Assembly: GCA_942493375.1 (NCBI GenBank) | Contig: OW818698.1 | Span: forward strand, 1,922,001 to 1,986,000 | Direction: 5' to 3' | DNA: 64,000 bases | From: G942493375 sp942493375 | Lineage (GTDB): Bacteria > Armatimonadota > UBA5829 | Shown here: positions 8,493-16,334 of the stretch, piece by piece | Layout: every line of letters starts with the position of its first letter | Position numbering within the stretch: position 1 is the first letter of the stretch | Made by a program: the position numbers and the translations under genes | Notes under the pieces: generated by a model | What the model was told of the DNA's origin: nothing | Databases searched by the model: none | Seen by the model: only the letters and a program-made list of their open reading frames with translations

Positions 8493-9623
8493 ATGAATAT
8501 TGGGACCAGCGTATTGGACTTTGCAGGTGTAGTGGGAGATGGGATAAACGACGATTATGCAGGGATACAGGCCGCCCTGGATTCCGAAGCTGGTACGGTA
8601 TATCTCCCAAAACCTAAAGTATGCTACTTGATTGGAAAAACACTGAAAGTACACTCAGAACAGACGATATTTGCTGACAGATACACACACATCAAACTGG
8701 CAGACCAGGCTAACTGCTTGATGCTGGCCAATGCCGACCAGGAATCGGGCAATAATGGGATCAGTGTTATCGGGGGTGTATGGGATGGCAACAACACAAA
8801 CCAGACTCGCGAGAACTTGCACGCCAATGATTATGTCCCAACCCGTTATATCGGAGTCGCTATACAATTCCTGAACGTTACCGATCTGCACATATCCGCC
8901 CTTACTATTAAGGATCCGGAGAGCTTCGCTGTGCAGTTGGGAAAGATTGACCGATTCACGGTTGAGGACATCACATTCGATTACAACCTGCTGCGCCCCA
9001 ACATGGATGGTATCCACTGCAACGGTTTATGCTCAAATGGAAAGATATCTAACCTCAAAGGCACAACCAATGACGACCTGGTAGCTTTAAATGCAGATGA
9101 TGGACCAGCAGCAGAACCGACCAGAGGACCCATTCATGATATTTCAATAGACAATATATACAGCGACAACGGTTATACAGCTGTCAGACTCCTATCTGCA
9201 GGTTCTTTAATCAGCAAAGTAAAAATATCCAATGTATTCGGCACCTACAGGTATAACGTGGTCTCATTCACACATCACGACGTCCATCCCGGTGCACCTA
9301 CTGTGTTTGAGGATATTTCCATTGATGGCGTATTTGCATCCAAGGTGTGGGTAGGAGAGCCTTCTGAGGATAAACCCGGCTCAGTAGTAGCGCCAATTCG
9401 CATAGCCTCCGGAGCAGTGGTAAAGAATGTCCATATATCGAACTACCACCGCACCGAGAACCTTGTGCCTGTCGATGACATCTGCGTAGAAACCGGCGCA
9501 ACAGTAGAATATATGTCCTTAAGCAATTCATCCCTGAAAAATCAAACCGGAAGACCAATGAACCTAATATCCAATCAGGGCACTATCGACACTCTGGATG
9601 TTGTCAATATAAGAGAGAGTTAA
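8493..9623 (+). CDS. Pectate-lyase-superfamily/GH28-like right-handed beta-helix protein
   Basis: The N-terminus DFAGVVGDGINDDYAGIQAAL is the classic pectate_lyase_3 opening (D-F-G-A-x-G-D-G-x-x-D-D). The middle is beta-helix, with DGIHCNG and TTNDDLVALNADDG resembling GH28 active-site strands that carry the catalytic aspartates. There is no signal peptide, unlike the secreted beta-helix protein at 2449, so it should be cytoplasmic and act on imported oligosaccharides. GAGGA precedes the ATG by 6 bases. The next gene follows after 40 bases. Polygalacturonase-like hydrolysis is the best guess; substrate not proven. Confidence 0.82.
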   Translation: MNIGTSVLDFAGVVGDGINDDYAGIQAALDSEAGTVYLPKPKVCYLIGKTLKVHSEQTIFADRYTHIKLADQANCLMLANADQESGNNGISVIGGVWDGNNTNQTRENLHANDYVPTRYIGVAIQFLNVTDLHISALTIKDPESFAVQLGKIDRFTVEDITFDYNLLRPNMDGIHCNGLCSNGKISNLKGTTNDDLVALNADDGPAAEPTRGPIHDISIDNIYSDNGYTAVRLLSAGSLISKVKISNVFGTYRYNVVSFTHHDVHPGAPTVFEDISIDGVFASKVWVGEPSEDKPGSVVAPIRIASGAVVKNVHISNYHRTENLVPVDDICVETGATVEYMSLSNSSLKNQTGRPMNLISNQGTIDTLDVVNIRES

Positions 9624-9663
9624 TAATCATATTGCATTAAGATAAATCTCGGAGGTATCTATT

Positions 9664-10788
9664 ATGTCAACAAAACCGGATTATACCAGGCTCAGAGGTG
9701 AAACCAGTTTCGAATGGGGTGTGGGTTCATCTTATGATACACTCCTTGAACTTACAGGTATCCCAATCAAAGATTTTTACTTGAATCCGGAAGCAGGTAT
9801 TGAAGCCTATCGAAAAGGCAGACCCCTTTTGCTGGAGATGTTCGGACCGGATGTTCCTCCCCCGATGCTTGCCACTCCTCACATTAGTTATGGTCACGTA
9901 AACTGCCTGGGAGCCGAACTCAAGTTCCCTGAAGGGGGTGAAGTCTGTAATGGAGTCCCATTTGCCACCCTTGAAGAAGGAATTGAGGTTCTAAAGCAAG
10001 ACATTGATTTCACTTCCGCAGGTATGACTCAATTTTATATCGACTACCAGAAGAAAATGTCTGATGCGTTCGATGGTGAATCCTGCTATTTCGCATTCGG
10101 ACCTGAAGGACCACTCACCACCGCCTATACACTCAGGGGACACGACATTTTCTTCGACCCATACGACAATCCTGAGCTTTTTAGAGAGTTCATGGAACTT
10201 CTAACTCAAAGCATCGTCGAATACAACTACTTTTATCGTGAGATCAATGGATACCCCCGAGCTAATTCAGAAGCAGCAGGTCTTTGTGATGATGTAGCAA
10301 GTATGTTTAAACCGATGATGTGGCCGGAATATGTGCTACCATTCTGGGAACAATATTACAATGGGTTAACGACTGGTGCTAGATATGCTCATGTTGAAGA
10401 TCTGAGAGTAGAACAACTGCATTTTCTGGAAGATATAGGGCTTTCTGTTTACGATCCGTCAATTTCTAGAAAAATCAACCCGAAAATCATCACCGAAGCC
10501 TGTCGAGTTCCATTCCAGTGGAGACTGGGAAGTATTCACTATCCAAATATGTCCTGTCAGGATGTAGAAGACTTCGTATTCCAGGCAGTCGCAGACGGAG
10601 CCAGTTCAGTTTATGGTGATGCCTGCCAGCCACAATGCGATATACACGAAGTAAAGAAGGTCCACTCCTTTATGAAAGCTGCAAGAGAAGTGGAACGGAT
10701 GTTGAATGAAGGAGCATCCCGCGAGGACTTAAGTAAGTGCGTTAGTGAGTCCGGAAAACAAAAATTCTGGAACCACTGGCCAGAATAA
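9664..10788 (+). CDS. Uroporphyrinogen decarboxylase (UroD) superfamily protein, methyltransferase-type
   Basis: Residues FRLGSIHYPNMSCQDVEDFV-type C-terminal strand (seen here as WRLGSIHYPNMSCQDVEDFV), the FGPEGPLTTAYTLRG segment and overall 374-residue length fit the UroD/MtaA/CmuA superfamily barrel. In carbohydrate loci such proteins are usually not heme enzymes but uncharacterised members related to corrinoid methyltransferases. GGAGG lies about 9 bases before the ATG. It probably forms a transcription unit with the beta-helix gene upstream (40-base gap), suggesting removal of a methyl or carboxyl decoration from a sugar, which is inference only. Confidence 0.75.
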   Translation: MSTKPDYTRLRGETSFEWGVGSSYDTLLELTGIPIKDFYLNPEAGIEAYRKGRPLLLEMFGPDVPPPMLATPHISYGHVNCLGAELKFPEGGEVCNGVPFATLEEGIEVLKQDIDFTSAGMTQFYIDYQKKMSDAFDGESCYFAFGPEGPLTTAYTLRGHDIFFDPYDNPELFREFMELLTQSIVEYNYFYREINGYPRANSEAAGLCDDVASMFKPMMWPEYVLPFWEQYYNGLTTGARYAHVEDLRVEQLHFLEDIGLSVYDPSISRKINPKIITEACRVPFQWRLGSIHYPNMSCQDVEDFVFQAVADGASSVYGDACQPQCDIHEVKKVHSFMKAAREVERMLNEGASREDLSKCVSESGKQKFWNHWPE

Positions 10789-10822
10789 TGTAGCCTAATT
10801 GACGGCAAATACCGCTAGTAGC

Positions 10823-10865
10823 AAACTCCGTTCGTGCTTCGACTTGCTCAGCACGAACGGAGTTT
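10823..10865. terminator. Perfect 15-bp hairpin between convergent genes
   Basis: AAACTCCGTTCGTGC (10823-10837) pairs perfectly with GCACGAACGGAGTTT (10851-10865) over a 13-base loop. It separates the convergent UroD-family and GH42 genes and could terminate both. The sequence type (GCTCAGCACGAACGG) also resembles a dispersed repeat; a degenerate half occurs near 5243-5270. Confidence 0.65.
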
Positions 10866-10873
10866 CAGTTTAC

Positions 10874-13018
10874 CTAGAACTCAGCCACCCATGTAACACT
10901 CGGACCGAGTACAAGAGTATTCTTTTCCACGCTGCATCCTGCACCTTGCCAAACGCTCTTAGGATCCGATGGTAACTTAACACTCTGGTCTTTGTCAGTC
11001 AGATTGAAGACAAACCACACACTCTTTCCATTGCCTGACCGTTTCCGAATCCAGACCCCTTCCGGAACTCCGGATGCTCCAACTTCAACTCCCAGCCTTT
11101 CACCCAGAAGCATCTGTAATACGTCCTGAGCAACATCATCCGCCAGCCCCTTAAACGCGAGAGACAGGCTCTGTCCCAACGTTATGACTTTTCCCTTGCC
11201 GTATGTATTCAACACTACTGCTGGTTTCCCGTTGTTCCAGGAAGCAACAACGCAGCCGGTTGTTGGAGCAAGTTCTACTCTCCAGAGGGATGCTTCGACA
11301 ACAGATGCGCTGTCAAATGCCACACTGTCGGCTCCACTCGAATCTGCCTGGATCCTGAGAGATTCAGTACAGCCCAGCAGGTCCTGCAAACCGTGGTTCG
11401 GTCTATTTGAACTGACCCAGGTATTCGCATCTCTACAGGCAAAAGGCATCTCCACAACGAGTTTGCCCCCGGATTGCACATACTCTCTGAGCCAATTAGC
11501 ACATGCCTCATCAACCATCTCATCCGCTGTAACATGCAGCAGCTGAGCATCGGCCAGGTCATCTCCCGGTACCACCCAGTCTACGGTCTCACCCATCTGC
11601 AGATACATCGCATGGGCACCGCTGATTGCCTGTTTATACCAACTGGTCCCCCCTGCTTCCAGGTTGTTGCCATTGATCATAACATCTGCCTGGGTCATAG
11701 TCTGGACCCTGGCCATTACATCGGAGTTGCGGTTGTAAAGGAGCTTAATGCCTGATGACTCACGGTAAGTCCCCACAAGTGCAGAACCATTAGTACGCAG
11801 GACGCCAGCTATGTCATCACACACTTCAGATCGTTCTGTCGTGCTTCCATCTATATTGCGCATTCCGTAGCCATTGGTCTCGTTCCCCACCCTCTCACTC
11901 CGGTACTGCCAGAAAGTGAACCCGGACGGGCCTCCACATATTGCCATCCAGATCAGTCGATTCAAGACTTCCGGCTTCGGTGGTATGCTCCACAATCCGT
12001 GGTTCGGATAAAACTCGTGGCACCAGTAATCCGGATCAACTCTCCTCAGCCAACTCGATATATAATCCCCCATCGCATGAGCACCCATATTGGTCGGATG
12101 CAGGTCAACCGGGAAGCTGGTCCCGTAGCGGTCAACAACAGCAGAGTTAGCCATATCATCGCTGGCATCACAGCATGGATCCTGAAGAACACTGCAGCCT
12201 CCAACATGAGTAATGACAAATGCCTTGGGATCTCCGGCTTTAATACCGTCATTGACCAGTTTTACGTGGGTTGAAACCGCATCAGCTGCCCAGAGTCTCC
12301 AGAGGTACATCTGCACATAGTCCCAGGCATCCGCAGGAGGGAAGACGCTGTCATATGATGTCCAATATTTTCCGAGTGCAGCATTCAGGTCCTCTATCGT
12401 TCCAAACCGCTTCTGCAACCACTCTCTGTAGGAAGTCTGTGAATGCTTACACTGGCACTGTCCAAGAGGCCGGCTGCGTGGTTCATTCCATGCATTGTAA
12501 AACCACAGTGCAGGATGGTCCTTATAGCGCGCGGCAATGGTTTTAGTAAACTCAAATGCAGCCTTACGCACATCAGGGTTATCAAAGCAGGGCAGCCAAC
12601 CACCGGGATAAAATGCTCCGTGAGCGTGTGGACCTATTCGCTGTCCACCAAATCCGATGCGGTATCCATCCAGTTCAGTGTAGACCCAGTCAGGAGCACA
12701 CTCCATCATAGGTTTGAGCACTACCCGGACGCCATACTGAGCTGCCAGATCAAACAACCGGTCGGTATCGTCCCAGGTATACTGCCCTCTAATTCGTTCA
12801 TGGCAGATCCACTGCGGGCGGTATTGGACATGCGTCATACCTACCCGGGCAATCTCTTTAATATCTATCTCCCACTCATCAGGCAGAGGAGTAGGTTCTC
12901 TGTAGTATTGCGTTCCATAAGGAAAGAAATCATACTGTGATTCAAATGACTGACTGCTCAAACTGGCGCCTCCAAAAAGTGCATCTGTTGCATGTTTATG
13001 CATAAGACTCTTCGACAC
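10874..13018 (-). CDS. GH42-family beta-galactosidase
   Basis: The barrel starts FFPYGTQYYREPTPLPDEWE and has the GH42 acid/base in YNAWNEPRS (E179) and the nucleophile in YWCHEFYPNH (E335). A trimerisation domain (about 400-610, with TMTQADVMING and AQLLHVTADEMVDE) and a C-terminal beta domain ending at VTWVAEF complete the usual 700-residue size. No signal peptide, so intracellular cleavage of beta-galactosides is expected. Start is uncertain: GTG at 13018 has a distant AAGGAG (about 12 bases), and an ATG at 13003 is the alternative. It is transcribed after the pilin gene but separated from it by a terminator. Confidence 0.9.
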   Translation of the reverse strand: MSKSLMHKHATDALFGGASLSSQSFESQYDFFPYGTQYYREPTPLPDEWEIDIKEIARVGMTHVQYRPQWICHERIRGQYTWDDTDRLFDLAAQYGVRVVLKPMMECAPDWVYTELDGYRIGFGGQRIGPHAHGAFYPGGWLPCFDNPDVRKAAFEFTKTIAARYKDHPALWFYNAWNEPRSRPLGQCQCKHSQTSYREWLQKRFGTIEDLNAALGKYWTSYDSVFPPADAWDYVQMYLWRLWAADAVSTHVKLVNDGIKAGDPKAFVITHVGGCSVLQDPCCDASDDMANSAVVDRYGTSFPVDLHPTNMGAHAMGDYISSWLRRVDPDYWCHEFYPNHGLWSIPPKPEVLNRLIWMAICGGPSGFTFWQYRSERVGNETNGYGMRNIDGSTTERSEVCDDIAGVLRTNGSALVGTYRESSGIKLLYNRNSDVMARVQTMTQADVMINGNNLEAGGTSWYKQAISGAHAMYLQMGETVDWVVPGDDLADAQLLHVTADEMVDEACANWLREYVQSGGKLVVEMPFACRDANTWVSSNRPNHGLQDLLGCTESLRIQADSSGADSVAFDSASVVEASLWRVELAPTTGCVVASWNNGKPAVVLNTYGKGKVITLGQSLSLAFKGLADDVAQDVLQMLLGERLGVEVGASGVPEGVWIRKRSGNGKSVWFVFNLTDKDQSVKLPSDPKSVWQGAGCSVEKNTLVLGPSVTWVAEF

Positions 13019-13052
13019 CCACCGCCGATGCTCCTTCGTTACCCGCCCCGTA

Positions 13053-13098
13053 CAAAACTGCGACCTCTATCTTGTTCAATAGAGGTCGCAGTTGTTTG
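13053..13098 (-). terminator. Rho-independent terminator of the 13115-13789 pilin gene
   Basis: AACTGCGACCTCTAT (13056-13070 on plus) pairs with ATAGAGGTCGCAGTT (13079-13093), 15 bp, 8-base loop. Read on the minus strand the stem is followed by TTTTG. It lies 20 bases after the pilin stop and isolates that gene from the downstream GH42 gene. Confidence 0.8.
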
Positions 13099-13114
13099 AA
13101 TCCAATTAATAGGA

Positions 13115-13789
13115 TTAATCTCCGCCTACTGCAGGATTCAACCAGGGAGTCGCGAGGTAGTACCAGGAAGCGCTCATAGATTTCGAGTGTCCATCGGCAA
13201 ATGCTACATTGCATCTTTCGCTGTGACGCATTGCAGGTGCACACCAGTCACCATTGGTAGTTGCTGCATAATTTTCCGGTGTCACAAGAATCCATCCACC
13301 AGGTTTCTGAGGAGAATTTACAGTGACAGCGGCTGTATTGTCAGCATAGAGCGTTGCCTGAGTTCCTGAGTCACACATGGCAACTGTTGAAGCCGGTTTT
13401 GCAGCTGCGGCTTCTGAACTCCAGGCCAGGTTGTAGTTGAATGCATATGATGTTGGGAATGTCTGATAAGTCAACACATTAGTCAAGGCAGCCTGACTTG
13501 GACACTGAAACACCTGTGTGTTCTTCACATAGGGTTGAATCACATCAGTCCATCGCAAATAACCCGCGATTGCCGTATCATAATTATAAACACCCGGGTA
13601 TGTTTCATCATAGTCCTGGACATATTGCATCAAGCCAAGCCCTATCTGTTTGGTATTATTCAAACATGCAGTCTGCCTGGCTTTTTCTCTAGCTTTTGCA
13701 AAAACCGGGAACAAAATTGCTGCCAATATTGCGATTATTGCTATTACTACGAGCAGTTCGATTAACGTAAATCCTTTTCTTTTTGGCAT
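13115..13789 (-). CDS. Type IV pilin-like protein with H-x9-DG C-terminal motif (paralog 1)
   Basis: The start MPKRKGFTLIELLVVIAI is a class III prepilin signal: cleavage after G6, N-methylated F7, conserved E11 and one transmembrane helix. FPVFAKAREKARQ follows, and the C-terminus has H-SERCNVAFA-DG, the H-x9-DG motif of DUF1559-like pseudopilins. The globular middle has two Cys. Such proteins are inserted in the inner membrane and assembled by type II secretion/type IV pilus machinery or decorate the surface; the machinery is not in this window. It is single-gene, with its own leader and terminator, and one of five paralogs here. Confidence 0.92.
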   Translation of the reverse strand: MPKRKGFTLIELLVVIAIIAILAAILFPVFAKAREKARQTACLNNTKQIGLGLMQYVQDYDETYPGVYNYDTAIAGYLRWTDVIQPYVKNTQVFQCPSQAALTNVLTYQTFPTSYAFNYNLAWSSEAAAAKPASTVAMCDSGTQATLYADNTAAVTVNSPQKPGGWILVTPENYAATTNGDWCAPAMRHSERCNVAFADGHSKSMSASWYYLATPWLNPAVGGD

Positions 13790-14075
13790 TTACAGCCTCC
13801 ATTTATGGAGCAAAACGAAACACCCGAACCGTCCTTCTTCAACTGCGGATATAAACCAGCTTTTAGCCAATGCACATTGCCCGTTGTTATACGCTTTACT
13901 TCTATATACATTTTATCACCATGATGGTATACTTCAAACATTGCAATGGATTATTATTGAATATTTTGCTAATTTGTTTAATCACATATATACATATTGT
14001 TGATATATAGTGACTGCCTGCGCTTATCAAAATGCGGACAATTGTCGTGGCAGAACTCGTCAAGTCACCTTGTAC
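13790..14075. promoter_or_regulatory. Upstream region of pilin paralog 1 with conserved leader motif
   Basis: On the minus strand the leader has ACGGTTCGGGTGTTTCGTTT (13833-13814), closely matching the leader motif ACGGCTTCAGTGTTTCGTT before paralogs 2 and 3. A GGAGG-type ribosome site precedes the ATG. A TATAAC -10 candidate is visible further up but no good -35. The rest (about 13935-14075) is AT-rich with nothing recognisable. Confidence 0.5.
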
Positions 14076-14117
14076 ATAACTACAGCCTCAGCCGAATGCG
14101 AATGAGGCTGTAGTTAT
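14076..14117 (-). terminator. Terminator-like hairpin of the pilin relic
   Basis: ATAACTACAGCCTCA (14076-14090) pairs perfectly with TGAGGCTGTAGTTAT (14103-14117), 15 bp, 12-base loop. It sits 27 bases after the stop of the relic at 14144-14212, the same arrangement as at the intact pilin genes. Confidence 0.65.
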
Positions 14118-14143
14118 ATTAATATTAAGAGTATCCCTTGATT

Positions 14144-14212
14144 TTAATCTCCGGATTGAGGAGTCAACATTCCTCTGGTAATTGTATGCTGTCTCAGTCA
14201 TTTTACATCAAC
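14144..14212 (-). pseudogene. C-terminal relic of a pilin-like gene
   Basis: Minus-strand translation of 14209-14144 reads DVK*LRQHTITRGMLTPQSGD followed by TAA. The neighbouring intact gene ends HVKWMRAHTLTRGMLTPQGGD. Fourteen or more of 21 positions agree, and the Trp codon TGG has become TGA. Upstream of this the similarity fades. With the hairpin at 14076-14117 this is the decayed 3' end of a tandem duplicate of paralog 2. Confidence 0.8.
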
Positions 14213-14240
14213 ATTCAAATCAGTAGCTGCCCACACTTAA

Positions 14241-14276
14241 AAGTCGACCTATGCCATACTTGACATAGGTCGACTT
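14241..14276 (-). terminator. Rho-independent terminator of pilin paralog 2
   Basis: AAGTCGACCTATG (14241-14253) pairs perfectly with CATAGGTCGACTT (14264-14276), 13 bp, 10-base loop. On the minus strand it is followed by TTTTAAG. It lies about 40 bases after the stop of the 14317-14994 gene. Confidence 0.8.
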
Positions 14277-14316
14277 CTACTTACTATTTATATTTCCATA
14301 CAACAGAGTTCCAGGA

Positions 14317-14994
14317 CTAGTCTCCACCTTGCGGAGTCAACATACCACGTGTAAGTGTATGCGCCCGCATCCACTTCACATGACCATCAGCCCACATAAC
14401 ATTGTGCCCATCACTATGACGATAACTGACCCATGGATGGCTTGGCCAACTTTCAGGCTCACCAGCCTGATTACCTGTCCAATATCCAAAATATATTCCA
14501 CCTATTCCAAAATATGGACCTGCACCGCTGTCACTCATATATACAGTGCCAGCAACATCATCTATTCCTGCTGTCTTAATTCCAGCTCCAACTCCCTCAG
14601 AAACCAAGTTCCAGTTCATGTTGTAGCTGCGCTTTACAGCAGGCCAACGACAAGCTGAACTAGAACTGTTTTTGTCGTTATCACTTGGACAAATATAAAT
14701 CTGACTGCTCTTAGTGTAGGGCTCAAGATACTCAGTATAGTATGTCTCTCTCCCCCCACAGTTGTTGGCATATCCACCAGTCGTTACAGACCAGCATGCA
14801 GGCGGATAAGTCTCATCATAGTCCTGTACATAGGCCATTGCACCCAAACCGATCTGCTTGAGATTGCTTGAGCAAGTTGACTGCCTGGCTTTTTCTCGGG
14901 CTTTCGCAAATACCGGGAAAAGAATTGCCGCTAATATCGCAATAATAGCGATTACAACGAGAAGTTCGATAAGTGTGAAACCTTTTCTTTGCAT
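14317..14994 (-). CDS. Type IV pilin-like protein with H-x9-DG motif (paralog 2)
   Basis: MQRKGFTLIELLVVIAIIAI gives the prepilin cleavage site after G5 with methylated F6 and E10. FPVFAKAREKARQ follows the helix. The 225-residue protein ends with H-SDGHNVMWA-DG (H-x9-DG) and RGMLTPQGGD. Cys residues in YANNCGG, IYICPSD and SACRWP could form disulfides. The first 35 residues are nearly identical to those of paralogs 1 and 3, but the globular parts differ, as expected for surface-exposed or minor pilin variants. It has its own promoter (15094-15122) and terminator. Confidence 0.92.
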   Translation of the reverse strand: MQRKGFTLIELLVVIAIIAILAAILFPVFAKAREKARQSTCSSNLKQIGLGAMAYVQDYDETYPPACWSVTTGGYANNCGGRETYYTEYLEPYTKSSQIYICPSDNDKNSSSSACRWPAVKRSYNMNWNLVSEGVGAGIKTAGIDDVAGTVYMSDSGAGPYFGIGGIYFGYWTGNQAGEPESWPSHPWVSYRHSDGHNVMWADGHVKWMRAHTLTRGMLTPQGGD

Positions 14995-15019
14995 TCATTC
15001 CTCCGAAAAACTGATGTAT

Positions 15020-15122
15020 AACGAAACACTGAAGCCGTTATCATAGGGACCATTGTGTATTGGCTCAGTGTTACCGCTTAACTCTTGCAAATAGTTATAA
15101 CACTGTATTGCTTTTTAGTCAA
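15020..15122 (-). promoter_or_regulatory. Promoter and structured leader of pilin paralog 2
   Basis: On the minus strand TTGACT (15122-15117), a 17-base spacer and TATAAC (15099-15094) form a good sigma-70 promoter. The roughly 95-base leader contains AACACTGAGCC (15072-15062) and GGCTTCAGTGTT (15036-15025), which can pair with one bulge, and the shared motif ACGGCTTCAGTGTTTCGTT. The same promoter and leader precede paralog 3, pointing to recent duplication with its control region or to a conserved regulatory RNA/operator. Confidence 0.7.
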
Positions 15123-15227
15123 CTACTTTGTAGATTTATGTCACAAGCATTCGATAATGCGAATTCATTGACTAGTTTGCAAATAGTTATACACAGTATC
15201 TTTAACAGTTGGTTTTCTACAAAACAA

Positions 15228-15266
15228 ACAAAAACAATGCCCGGAACTTGGCTTTGTTCCGGGCAT
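15228..15266 (-). terminator. Rho-independent terminator of pilin paralog 3
   Basis: ATGCCCGGAAC (15237-15247) pairs with GTTCCGGGCAT (15256-15266), 11 bp, 8-base loop. On the minus strand it is followed by TGTTTTTGTTTG. It lies 32 bases after the stop of the 15299-15916 gene. The remainder of the gap to 15020 is the promoter region of paralog 2. Confidence 0.85.
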
Positions 15267-15298
15267 ATAGTTGAATTGATATAGTTACTATTTAAAGA

Positions 15299-15916
15299 TT
15301 AGTCAGCAGGGTCCAGAGTATAAAGGCCTCTCTTGTAGTCTTTTAGACTCTTCGCATGGCCATCGTAGAATGTAGCAACATACATATCACTGTGCCACTC
15401 TGATGCTGCAGCCCACGGAGTATTGACGTCGATGACCCAGGCAGTGGCACAGTCATTGTTGGTAATAGTTCCGGACGGATCCTGAACCATACTGTCATTG
15501 ACTGTCTGTGCTGTCCACCAAACGTTAGGGGGCATTGTATACGCATATGGATTACAGTTATAACTGCGTTCAACATTAGCGCAGCATGCCAATGTCCCTA
15601 TATGACTTGGGCATAAAAATACTTGCTTATTCTTTACATAGGGCATCAGGGTAGTTACCCAGAATGTCACATTTACATTGACAGCGTTCATGAAGTCCGG
15701 TCCTCCAAGAAGAACCGCTGGAACCATAGTCTCATCATAATCCTGTCTGTATGACACAAGAGCAAGACCAAGTTGCTTCTGGTTGCTCATACATGCAGCT
15801 TGCCTTGCTTTTTCTCTTGCCTTTGCAAAAACCGGAAAGAGAATTGCTGCTAGTATCGCTATAATAGCGATGACTACGAGAAGTTCGATTAGTGTGAAAC
15901 CTTTTCTTCTTTGCAT
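15299..15916 (-). CDS. Type IV pilin-like protein with H-x9-DG motif (paralog 3)
   Basis: MQRRKGFTLIELLVVIAIIA is the prepilin start (cleavage after G6, F7, E11). FPVFAKAREKARQAACMSNQ follows. The C-terminal motif is H-SDMYVATFY-DG. At 205 residues it is the shortest of the three clustered paralogs. Cys occur in QVFLCPSH and ACCANVERSYNC. GGAGG precedes the ATG by 6 bases. It is monocistronic with promoter 16015-16044 and terminator 15228-15266. No assembly ATPase, peptidase or secretin gene is nearby, so function (adhesion, secretion, sensing) cannot be told. Confidence 0.92.
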   Translation of the reverse strand: MQRRKGFTLIELLVVIAIIAILAAILFPVFAKAREKARQAACMSNQKQLGLALVSYRQDYDETMVPAVLLGGPDFMNAVNVNVTFWVTTLMPYVKNKQVFLCPSHIGTLACCANVERSYNCNPYAYTMPPNVWWTAQTVNDSMVQDPSGTITNNDCATAWVIDVNTPWAAASEWHSDMYVATFYDGHAKSLKDYKRGLYTLDPAD

Positions 15917-15940
15917 TTAATCCTCCAAATTATTGATGTA

Positions 15941-16044
15941 AAACGAAACACTGAAGCCGTTTATCAAACACCATTACATATCAACCCAGTGTTACCCCTT
16001 AACTCTTGCAAATACTTATATCACTGTGATGGTCATTTAGTCAA
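15941..16044 (-). promoter_or_regulatory. Promoter and structured leader of pilin paralog 3
   Basis: TTGACT (16044-16039), an 18-base spacer and TATAAG (16020-16015) on the minus strand form the promoter. The leader holds TTGCAAGAGTTAA, AACACTGGG and, near its end, ACGGCTTCAGTGTTTCGTTT (15960-15941), all alignable with the leader of paralog 2. The AACACTG/CAGTGTT pairing is kept while the loop between differs, which argues for selection on the stem. Confidence 0.7.
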
Positions 16045-16334
16045 CTACTTTTAAATATGCAATGAGTAATTAATTCCGCGGGAACATTAATCTATTTGCA
16101 ACCAGTTATACACATCGCATTTAACAATCTGCTTTTGCAAATATTAAAAATACAATCCCCACCTACAAAACCACTTTTCTAAAAACCTGGATTTTCAGCA
16201 GGATTCCCGACAGCCACCGGAGAACTCCAAGATGATTGATGCGTATTATTCTTCAGCCTTGTTCCAATCTTGCTTATTGGCTGACTCAATATTGAATGCA
16301 GAAATCCTAACTATTAAGATCAAAGAGGTTCAAA
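16045..16334. other. Divergent intergenic region, little recognisable
   Basis: AT-rich DNA between the pilin promoter and the plus-strand DUF4091 gene. It ends with AGAGG before the ATG at 16335. No gene, RNA or clear promoter for the plus strand was recognised. Confidence 0.5.

Noticed and set aside
13053..15266. CRISPR-like array from the regularly placed hairpins
   Set aside because: The hairpins have different sequences, sit after each pilin stop and have T-runs; they are terminators, not repeats with spacers.
14995..16044. Cyclic-di-GMP riboswitch in the pilin leaders
   Set aside because: Such riboswitches often precede pilin-type genes, but the conserved GEMM core and its tetraloop/receptor pattern are not visible; only one shared stem can be supported.
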